Source: Nipponacmea schrenckii
Taxonomy: Eukaryota > Mollusca > Gastropoda > Lottiidae
NCBI GenBank assembly: GCA_030562195.1
Contig: JAUJPP010000007.1
Coordinates: 23,929,769-23,993,768, forward strand
DNA: 64,000 nt
Reading direction: 5' to 3'
Position numbers and translations under genes: made by a program. The notes below the pieces were generated by a model that worked only from the letters and a program-made list of their open reading frames with translations, made no database searches and had not been told where the DNA came from. How positions within the stretch are numbered: position 1 is the first letter of the stretch; each line of letters begins with the position of its first letter. This document shows positions 11,008 through 23,000 of the stretch, one piece after another.

Positions 11008-14000
11008 TTAAGACACACTGCACATCTCTTCACTTGGTACTGCCAATTCTCCATCCAGCAATACCCTGATAATCACCTTACCAAGATAGCTGGTAGTACC
11101 GTGTTTAATATTGGGGGGTGTATTGAAAAATAACTTCATATCATCTTGTTTCTCGTGACCTTCTGTTTTATTCAAATCTCTTTGAAATTCATCGAAAGCT
11201 TCTTGGATAATCTGAAATCACAAAAAAACAAATTTTATCTATAAATCTTTATCTTAAATAAGGGGAAATTTTCTGGCTGTTGTATGTTCTTATAGTGATC
11301 GGCATGTTAAAATCTGACGACCTGGAATAAGTCATCTCCACTAACAATTGCAGTGGTGAATGGGTACAATTATTCTGAAGAGATCAATGCCAAGAGGTTT
11401 GGGCAGGCCCAACTGGTAGAAAGATCCTTAACTGTGAATCTAAGTTGTTTTAATTATAAAATATAGTTGCTTCTTTCTTTCTTACGGCATTTTAAACAAC
11501 AATTTAGAAAGATAACTGATAATATTAACCACTGGATTATTCGAAAGATGATTTCAAAAGTTTCGTAATTTGCCGTAACAGAAAGGCAGCAAGAGAATTG
11601 AGACATAAATACATTGTATGTACCTTATCCATATTAACACTTTGTAAAAAATTTAGTTCACTATTTCTCTCCAATACAGTTGATAATACCATAAAAGCCT
11701 GAAAGTATAACGGTATATATTTTTAATGGAAAGTATTTTGAGATTTGGATAACAAGTTTTTACTTTACCCTCTTGATTGGTTATACAAATTCTTATAATC
11801 TATGAAAAAACAAAACAATTGTAGGTCCTATAACAGCAGAAGACAGAAGTAGAAGTAAATAAAAGTCTTCCATGATTTCTACACAGGCACTGTATTTTAA
11901 AAATGATCTTAGCACTAGGACATCCTAGGGTTGTATCTTCGAACACTGTTTCTTGGATGTCCAAGCGCTAACTAAATATGGGTGTTGTTCCCAAAATTCT
12001 AAGCAAAGCACTACTATCTACTATTATCTAATCAGATTTCCTAAATACTGGAACTATCTTTGTCACGTTTTCGAGAAAAGGCCCCAGGTATCTGATTATA
12101 ATCTTATCAGAGCCACTTTATCCATGTCAGTACCTCTAATCCAGGAAAATTCAATGAACAAAATGGCTGCCAATATTTTAAGAAATATCAAAGAATTAAA
12201 CATACCTCCACCATTATCTGCCTGTAGGATGGATCAATGATTTTACTTAACATCTGTTCCACTAACAGAGAGAAATTTAACTCATACATAGTCATATCTG
12301 ATAGAGTTGGTTGCTGAAATAATAACACATTGTGGTATAGCTTGAGACAAGGAATGAAATTGGTTGCAAACGCAAACTAAATGAAGTGATACATCCTACA
12401 CTAATTTGGTTTAGTGAAAACAAGTCAACCTAAACAAAAATCATTGGGGGGCAGAACTTTAACAGAGGGAACTTATTCAGAACTCTGTGATTGAGCCTGA
12501 CCTAGAAATTGGTACAGATTTTTTATTAACTCTATGCCCATTTGCTGCTTAAGAAAACAATATTAAGAGTGAAGGACTCACTTTTGGTAGTAAATAGCCA
12601 GCTACTTTGATTCCACCTGGTGTTTTCTCTAATATCTGCCAGACACGATCATAGAAATCTTTAGGTACACGATTTAAAGCTCCATCTAGCTGACGTTTTT
12701 GTAAAGGAGTCCTAAGAGAAGACATATTATAGAGTCTATAAAATAGACTTCAGAACTAGAGAAAGTTAAAATTTTTAATAATAATTATTGCAGATTTATG
12801 GTCACATGGCATTGTCACAACTAACCTGCACTTCTAGAAATACTGTCAAGAACTACCAGCCTAAATATCTTAGAAAGTCATGATGCAAGCACAATGGCTG
12901 TCCTGGATCATAAAAACTGCTTATGATTGACGAAGCCATTCATCTGACATCAAGTATAGGTCAGAGTAGTTCATTTTGATGGCAAAGTTTTACCTATCAT
13001 CTTTTCTGAAAATATATATCAATATATCAATATCAATCTTTTCTTTTTAATGAGAGACTTACCTATAATTGGCATCATCTACATTAATAGTTAATACTGT
13101 ATGTAGAAGTATTTTAATAGAATGGGGAGATAAACAATGTATATCATTATTTATATCAGTATAATTTCCACTTGATTCCATTTCTACTTCCATGGCTTTT
13201 ACAAACCATCTGAAATTATTAACTTCATTATTAACTATAATGAATTTCTTATAAAGCTATTGTTGCTGTCATAATTCTGTTCTCAATACAAATTAATCAG
13301 TAATTTTGCTTTTAATCAGATATGTAGCAAATATTGGTCATTTCCTAAGATGTAGCAAATATCAATCATTTCTTCAGATATTAAGGAAATATCAATCATT
13401 TCCTTAGATATCTAGCAAATTTCAATCATTTTCTCAGATATGTAGCAAACATCAATCATTTCCTCAGATATCTAGCAAATATCAATCATTTCCTTAAATA
13501 TATCTAGCAAATATCAATCATTTCCTCAGATATCTAGCAAATATCAATCATTTCTTCAGATATTTAGCAAATATCAATCATTTCCTCAGATATCTAGTTA
13601 ATATCAATCATTTCTTCAGATATCTAGCAAATATCAATCATTTCCTCAGATATCTAGCAAATATCAATCATTTCCTCAGATATCTAGCAAATATCAATCA
13701 TTTCCTCAGAAATTTAGCAAATATCAATCATTTCTTCAGATATCTAGCAAATATCAATCATTTCTTCAGATATCTAGCAAATATCAATCATTTCTTCAGA
13801 TATCTAGCAAATATCAATCATTTCCTCAGAAATTTAGCAAATATCAATCATTTCTTCAGATATCTAGCAAATATCAATCATTTCTTCAGATATCTAGCAA
13901 ATATCAATCATTTCTTCAGATATCTAGCAAATATCAATCATCTCTTCAGATATCTAGCAAATGTTAATCATTATCTCAGATATCTAGCAAATATCAATCA

Positions 14001-17000
14001 TTTCCTCAGATATCTAGTTAATATCAATCATTTCTTCAGATATCTAGCAAAATATCAATCATTTCCTCAGAAATTTAGCAAATATCAATCATTTCCTCAG
14101 AAATTTAGCAAATATCAATCATTTTTTCAGATATCTAGCAAATATCAATCATCTCTTCAGATATCTAGCAAATATCAATCATTTCCTCAGAAATTTAGCA
14201 AATATCAATCATTTTTTCAGATATCTAGCAAATATCAATCAGTTCTTCAGATATCTAGCAAATATCAATCATTTCTTCAGATATCTAGCAAATATCAATC
14301 ATTTCCTCAGAAATTTAGCAAATATCAATCATTTCTTCAGATATCTAGCAAATATCAATCATTTCTTCAGATATCTAGCAAATATCAATCATTTCTTCAG
14401 AAATTTAGCAAATATCAATCATTTCTTCAGATATCTAGCAAATATCAATCATTTCTTCAGATATCTAGCAAATATCAATCATTTCTTCAGATATCTAGCA
14501 AATATCAATCATCTCTTCAGATATCTAGCAAATGTTAATCATTATCTCAGATATCTAGCAAATATCAATCATTTCCTCAGATATCTAGTTAATATCAATC
14601 ATTTCTTCAGATATCTAGCAAAATATCAATCATTTCCTCAGAAATTTAGCAAATATCAATCATTTCTTCAGAAATTTAGCAAATATAAAATCAATTTCTT
14701 TCAGATATCTAGCAAATATCAATCATATCTTCATATATCTAGCAAATATTAATCATTCCTCGAATATCTAGAAGATATCAGTTAACAAATGAAATCTCAA
14801 CTTACCCAATTCTAATCTTTAAAATTCCATCAAATAATTCGGGAACAGTAGCTATCAATTTACCAATACATAAAATCAGTTCTTGTTGTAATACAGCTTG
14901 TCTTAAATCATGAGGCTGACATATTCTATACAATATATTCTTGATTTCATTGGGACTTACAGGTTTATCTAATACTTCTTCTTCATGTCCAAATACACCT
15001 ACAGTTATCTAGAAAATTGTAGAAAAATGAAATGAAATGAATGGAGTTTTATGTTCTCTTCTTCACCTTACGGGCCAAATAAGACAGGCAATGTCATGCA
15101 GTGTGAAAAGAGGGAAGGTTATTTATTGAAACTCCAGCTATTCACAAATCAAAATGGTCAAAAAAAAACACAGTCACCTTGAAATAAAAAATAGAACTTA
15201 CTTGTTTACCCCGGACCAAAACAGTTGTAACGGAAGGAGCCAAACTATCTACTAGTTTACCTAATAAAGCTGAACATAGTCTGAGTACCGACCAATGTTT
15301 ATGTGTACCAGCACGATGTATTAGCTTCTCCAGTCTTTCACTTATAGTATATGATTCTATACGATAGTCTGGACCTTCACGGTCATTCAGTACTTTTAGT
15401 ATCTGACTTTGTGGATGCATGTCATCTAATGATTTATAGATTGATATTAAATCATATGTTGACTTATTTTTTAACTCCTGTAAAAAAAAAACAGCATATA
15501 TGATACATGGTGCTTCGTCAACAATCAGGGGCAAAAACAATATATAGAAGAAAAAATGTTCAAATTTGAACTCATCCAAGATACGATATTTACATTTGTA
15601 TACCAGATATCAAAGTTTGATTTCTATAAAGATAGCTTGCCAGGCAAGGTAACATACGCCCACTTCAGCAAACAGAATATTCCATGTTTTTTCATTTAAT
15701 CCAGGGCAATAACTCATAAACCGACATCTGGAATCGCACCATTTTTTAACTTGTCCGAGATGTTATTAAGATGAATACACATACCAAGTTTCATTCAAAT
15801 CGGATAAAAACTACAGCTCTATTGCGTACACAAGTAAATTTTAACATTTTCTCATTTAATCAAGGGCAATAACTCATAAACAGGCATCTGGCGAGACATT
15901 ATCAAGATGAATACACATACCAAGTTTCATTCATATCGGATGAAAACTATAGCTTCTATAGCTTCTATTGCATACACAAGTAAATTTTAACGTTTTTTCA
16001 TTTAATCAAGGGCCATAATTCATAAACCGACATCTGGAATCGTGCCATTTTCGAACTTGTCTGAGATATTATCAAGATGAATACACATACCAAGTTTCAT
16101 TCAAATCAGATGAAAACTACAGCTTCTATTGCGTACACAAGTAAATTTTAACGTTTTCCCATTTAATCAAGGGCCATAACTCATAAACCGACATCTGGAA
16201 TCGTGCCATTAACGAACTTGTCCGAGATATTATCAAGATGAATACACATACAAAGTTTCATTCAAATTTGGATGAAAACTACAGCTTCTATTGCGTACAC
16301 AAGTAAATTCTAACGTTTTTCCATTTAATCAAGGGCCATAACTCATAAACCGACATCTGGAATCGTGCCATTTTCAAACTTGTCCGAGATATTATCAAGA
16401 TGAATACACATACCAAGTTTCATTCAAATCGGACAAAAACTACAGCTTCTATTGCGTACACAAGTAAATTTTAACGTTTTTTCATTTAATCAAGGGCCCA
16501 AACTCATAAACCGTCAAAACCGACATCTGGAATCGTGCCATTTTCGAACTTGTCCGAGATATTATCAACCAGATGAATACACATACCAAGTTTCATTCAA
16601 ATAGGATAAAAACTCTGGCCTGTATCGTTTACACAAGTATTTGTTGACGGACGGACGGACGGACGGACAGGGGTGATGGCAATATACGTCCACATTTTCA
16701 TGTGGGCGTATAAAAAGGCTTCAACAAAATATTTGTGAATCAACTCTTAACTGCATTTTTTCACACTAGTTGCAAATTTAAAATTGTGAAGATGCAATAA
16801 AAAATGGCAACAAGACTTAAATCACAATCAAACATTTTGGAGTTTAAATTTCAGACAAGACTGCCAAAGTATATAGTCACAACAACAGTACTGATATCTA
16901 CCATGTTGAACTGTTTGTTTAACCACAAGACCTTATTCTTTAAAACTCAACAATTGGTTGCCTAGCAAGATACGCCCACTTTAAAATATATTTTCTGATT

Positions 17001-20000
17001 TAACAAAGGCAGAAACTCTAACATTATTTAGGTTTAATCCAAGTTCTCATCAATATAAATGTTCATAATAAATTTGATTCAAATCAGATGAAACCTAGTC
17101 TCTATTGTATTTACTTGCTAATTTTCATGAGTTTGGACTAAGTCAAGGGCAATAACTCAACCTTTCTACTGGAGATAAACAGAATACTTAATTTATGGAT
17201 ATAACGCTGATAGTATTAATTTAGAGCCACAATGGAAAGGACGATATTATGTTCAATATTCCCAGAAGTTATGGATACTGTTATGTTTTGTTTACAATTA
17301 AACATGTTAACACATCAATAAAAGTAAAAGATACACTTGGAGTGATCTATAGGAATATGAACTGAAATGTGCCAAATAAACTGACTAATCAACATCGACC
17401 ATTCCATCCTCCTTATTTAATTAAGTCCTTAATTGGTTACTTGTCTACATGGTTGATTACATTATCAATTGTTTTTTCTATGTGTATATATGTATATATG
17501 ATTGTCTTTTGCCATATTGATTGACATTCCACATTTTATCTCTATATATAAGAACAAAATTAGCATGAGTCTTTAGATAACACCTGATGAAGGTCAGTGC
17601 ATGACCGAAATTGCAATTGTGTTTTTTGAGGAGTATTTTTTGTTTTCATTTTTTGTTATTTCTTTGTTATTGTAAGTTTATTTTTTAATTTTTTAACACA
17701 AATAAATATTTGTGTTTCTATTTGGCACATTATATTCTCTTTACCATCCCCACTAATCCGTTATACGTTTTCGTTAGTTTGTTTTTCCCCCCTTTTTTGT
17801 TTTCCCTCCATATTTTACGTTTTATCTGCAATCATGAGTAGCTATGGCAATGGCAATTCCTATTGGTCACACCCCCACTATTGGCAGCAATCTCAAACCC
17901 AGCGTCCGCGTCCTCGGTTCAACCAGCATTTAAATAGGCCCAACCCTTATTCTTGGCATGAAACTGTCCCTCGTCAAAGATCACAGCACAACAGAGGTCA
18001 ATACTATGGATATGAAAACCGTCATTACCACAGACAGAACAACAGATCTTTTAATCCTAATCGCAAAAACTGGCATAACCGCAATACCCGTAGGAATCAG
18101 TCTCAGAACCATAATCGTCCTAATAACCGCCCATCTGGATTGTCAGAAACGTCTGCTGCTTCGATTAGGATGTTCTATCAACTTTTACAGTGCCTTCATC
18201 ATATCAATGCTGTTTCTAAACAATTAGATGGTTCACTTAGTCTTGGCCTTTCGAAAAAGGTTTCTCACTTGAATGAATTCATTCACCCTGCACTTAAAAA
18301 TACCATCATAACTTCGGCAATAGAAACAATTAACAAAACTTGGGCAACAAGTATTCTTTCGGCTCTGAAAAATCACTACAATTCCATGGTTAAAATTAAA
18401 ACAGACTTGATTAATTCTCAATCTTTCACGGACGCACAAATTGATTCTTACTCATCTGAAGCTATAAATTGGGCTAGAAAAGTTTACAAATCTCGTTTAC
18501 AAAATACTGTAGTCGAACAGTTTAAATCACTTTTGGCAAATATTAAGAATACCGCTTCAGATGTTCTTGAGGATATGGATGTAGGTACTGTAGAATTGGT
18601 AGAACCATCTCTCCCTCCAACTACCAATCCAACCATCTCCAACAGATTTAATTTTGTACCTTCGTCTACCGGAAAACAAAAAAGAAATCGTTCATATTCA
18701 CCAACCAGCTTTCCATCCTCTTTTGAAACTCCTTCCAAAAGAAAGAATCGTAGATCATCTTTGCCAACTTCACCCACCGATAGCCCTACAATTTCCATTA
18801 ATTCCACTGAACCTTCTACGTCCTCAACCTCTCGAAAATCTTTAACCTTTGATCGACCTTTAGCTCCATCCTCATCTTCTCAATCGTCATTACCATCTAC
18901 TTCTTCCTCCACCAATAGTCACATATCTCCATCGAATTCTTCTACCAAACCTCATGTCCATAACCTCCAAAGTGATAAGTCGAAATTCAGCCTACCCAAA
19001 CCATCCAAACCAGTCCTAATCATTGGTTCGTCAAATTTAGGCCGTATACCAAATGGTACATCTAAAACCCAGATTGAAAGCTATCCTGGTGCCAGAATAT
19101 GCCATTTGAAGTCAGTCCTCACCAAAGCTGAACCAAGTGAGATACCAGAAAAGGTGGTGGTACATGTTGGTCTAAATGACAAACAGGAAGATGGTGAATA
19201 TTCATATACCCAGATGTTAGAATTACTGACCATTGCCAAAGCCAGATTTCCAAAGGCCTCCCTGTATGTCACTCCCATACCAACATCTCTGTCATTGAAA
19301 CGAGCTTTCCCTACAGCCTTTAAAAACCTTACCAAATTTAACAGCCTTCTATCGTCAAAACCATCACCAAATGCTACTACCATCCCAGAATTTACCGGAA
19401 CTATAAAAGTACAGAATGACCACATCCATTGGACAGAAACCACAGCTAAGCATGTACTTGCTCATTGGATGTCACATTTAAACTAGATGTGGGGGGTGGT
19501 CCGACTTTGGATAAAACAGTAGTAAACTTAAGCTCTAGAATCCTGTCTCCTTCGGAAATTCGTTTACTTGATAAAGGTCTCAAATTTATACCCACGGCAG
19601 CTCCTTCATCTCTTGACCAAGTTTCAGATTCAATTGGGAAATTTCAGCGTTTACTTAAACTGGCCTATTTTTACCGAAAAAACCCTCGGAAGAGGTACCC
19701 GGCAGAAATTTGTTGATAAATCAGATTGGACTCCATCAGACAAATTAATACACACTGATATTTTAGAAATTTGCGATAACATGAATTTTGAAATTTCACT
19801 TTTATCATTGGTTAAAGAAAAAAACAATTTGACGCGCGCTGAAAGGACTATTTTGAATAAATTAAAAAACGACCAAAATATCATTATAAGAAAAAGCGAT
19901 AAGGGAAGTTCATGCGTTATTTTAAACCGGGAAGATTATATCAAAGAAGTCGAAAGTCAACTAAATAAATGCAAACATTACGAAATTTTAGATGAGCCAT

Positions 20001-23000
20001 TTTTTTTGGAAACCGGCAGAATGATCAATGATATTCTAAAAACATTAATAGATAAAAAATTCATTTCGGATAAACAATTTGATTACCTTTCGGCCAATGT
20101 TTCTGCGCGTCAACGGCATATTTATACACTCCCTAAAATTCATAAAAATCCACAAACGGAATGGTTTCTTTCGAACAAAATACTTAAAGGCCGGCCAATT
20201 ATTTCAGACTGCTCCAGTGAGTCATACCGGATTTCAGAGTATATTGACCATTTTTTATTGCCTTTAGCTTGCCAACATCCATCTTATCTTAAGGATACCA
20301 ATGACTTTATTCAAAAAATTAAAAATCTCAAAATTCCACCAAATGCCTATTTTATATCACTTGATGTCAACAGTATGTACACTAATATTGATAATGAAAC
20401 GGGATTAAATGCAGTCAGAAAATCATTTGAAAGATATCCAGATCAGAAAAGACCGGACTCAGAAATCTTAAATTTATTAGAAATTTGTTTAAAACGCAAT
20501 GATTTTTCTTTCAACGGCAAAACTTACCTTCAGATATCCGGAACAGCTATGGGTAAACGATTCGCTCCCAGTTACGCAAATATTTTTATGGCAGAATTCG
20601 AACGCGAAATTGACCTAATTTCTCCCTTTAAACCATTATTCTACGGGCGTTTCCTTGATGACATTTTCCTAATCTGGCAGTATACCCTTCAAGAATTCTG
20701 GCAATATTTTGAAATTCTGAATAATCACCACCCATCTATCAAATTAACGGCCAATGTTAGCGAACACAGTATGAATTTTCTTGACACCACAGTATTTAAA
20801 GGACCGGATTTCAATGAAACTAGTAAGGCTGATATCAAAGTATATTTTAAACCAACAGATACTCACCAACTTTTATTGAAAAGCTCGTTTCATCCAAAAC
20901 ATACATTTTCCGGTATAATTAAGTCCCAAATTTTGCGCTTTCATAGAATCTGTACTAGAACCACTGATTTCCATAATGCCTGCCAAACAGTTTTCAAAAA
21001 ATTGCGAGAGCGGGGGTATTCTAAACGATACCTCCGCAGCATTAAAAGCAAAACTCTTTTTGAAATTGAAGAAAGGACATCTAATCAAGCTCCTATACTT
21101 AATCAATCTTTTGGATCTAGGCCGTGCGGTTCTACGAGATGTAGAACTTGCAAGCATATTTTAACAACCGGTAGTTTCTTCAATAAGAATAATGGCAAAC
21201 AATTTTCGATAAACGGTCAACTTTCATGCCTTAGTACTAACATAATTTACCTAATATCGTGCGAAAAATGTCCCATGCAATATGTAGAGACTAAGAATTC
21301 TTTAAGGGAACGAATAAATGGTCACCGTTTCGATATCACTCACCATCTTGATAAACCCATTGGTAATCATTTCAACTCCACCAACCACAATTTAAGTGAT
21401 ATGAAGGTGACTCCAATCGAGCAAGTGATCTTGGAGGAAGAAATCAATCCCAAATCTTCAAGACTATACAGGGAGAGCTTTTGGATCAACCAACTACAAA
21501 CCGCTGCTCCATCTGGATTAAATATCCAATATGATTCACAGATTATACCATTTGTAACACAGTTCAACAGTACTTCATGCCAAGCTTCTAGGGTTGTTAA
21601 ACGCTACTATTCCGAGTTACAAAACAGATTCCCAACTATCTTTTATAAAAAACTGGTCGTGGCCTACTCAAAAAATAGAAACCTTAGTGATATCCTTGTC
21701 CGTGGTAGACTTGATCCAATTAACTAGATTTTATTGACTGTCGTATTGACTATAATCATTACCCTTTATTTCAGTTCAATTACTTAGTATCATTTTTAAA
21801 TGTTTATTTTTCCAGAATTTTTTATAAAAATGTTTATATTTCCAAATGTCCAGCCAGCATTTTGTTTTACCTTAATGGCTTTTAATTAATAATTTAATTT
21901 TCATTTTTAGTGAAAGAGGCAAATTGAAAGAAACTAGTATTTGTATATGTCATATAATATGATATAATTTGATGATTTTTCTGACTTTAAGGTCTATATT
22001 ACAAGTAATTTAACATGCTAACAATTTACTTAACAATAGTGAACTCAACTTTAACCCTGTGCCAGTGCCTTCTGTTGAACAGTAACTTGTTACTTTCAAC
22101 CACCCTAATCTCAAATATAGTTCATAGTAAACATTATACTTGACCAAGATCTCTTTAACTTCAATGATCACACCAAATTTCATTCAAATCCGATGAAAAC
22201 TGTTGTCTCTGTGGTTTTCACAAGTCTGTTTCGACGGATTTTTTAAGTCAAGGGCAATAACTCAAAAAACCTTCACCAAAAAATCGTCACTATCAAACTG
22301 AAAACTGTAGTCTCTATCGCGTTCACAAGCAATAGTGGACGGACGGACAGGGGCGACGACAATATACGACCACATTATAATGTGGGCGTATAATTAAAAA
22401 TCATTTCAATGCTCCAGTCATCTGATTGGTCAATCACTTGAGCCGATTTTTAATTTAGTTTTAATTATCCAATCAGATTGCTGGATTTTTTTTAAGTCTG
22501 GAACAAACTGGTCCACTGATCTGTATTTCAACACAGACTTAAGATTATAATCATACAGAAAGGGTTCATCAAGGAATCTTAAATAAAACTCACTGCTTCA
22601 TTCAATGCTTTACCATAATCTATATCAGATAATGTTGGTAAATCTGTTAAACTTTTAAAATTTGATCCAGTCTTTTTCTCTTTCACAGGATCAAAGATAT
22701 TTGGATCTTCTAAATGGTGTAGAAAATCGAGATGTTCTATACAGGCTGAGGAAATAAATGACTGAAAATATACAGTAAATTTTTTTTCACTTTCTGTTCA
22801 AATCTCTAAATAGAATCAGATTATATCCTTAATTTTGGGACAAAAAGGCCCAGAGCTTTTTCAGAAAATCAATGCCATCAGTGTACCAGATACACATAAT
22901 GAATTTATAAAGCCTTCTTGTCAATCATCTGTCAAAGGCATATTAGAAGCACAGCTTATAGATAAATAAAACAAATATTATAGATAGATACTTATAGGTA

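Larger units (their letters stand above)
17380..21790 (+). mobile_element. Penelope-like retroelement 2 with two ORFs
   Basis: A PLE inserted in the large PHKB intron, antisense to PHKB. Order: AT-rich leader with a hammerhead motif (17579-17623), ORF1 (17834-19486) with a C-terminal SGNH-like domain, ORF2 RT-endonuclease (19465-21727). Boundaries are approximate. I find no second hammerhead or matching terminal repeat after ORF2, so the 3' pLTR is missing or diverged. GTGCCAAATA (17371) and its reverse complement TATTTGGCAC (17721) bracket the leader. Confidence 0.8.

Noticed and set aside
13317..14777. CRISPR-like array
   Set aside because: The units are contiguous 30-bp tandem copies without distinct spacers, in an animal intron.
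18233..19443. Antisense ORFs under PLE 2 ORF1
   Set aside because: Shadows of the Ser/Pro-rich coding sequence, with no domain and no independent signal.
19674..19683. A AAA AAC heptamer inside PLE 2 ORF2 as a second programmed -1 frameshift site
   Set aside because: It is in phase, but the downstream RT frame is +1, not -1, relative to the upstream frame. A single extra A in the run explains the break better.
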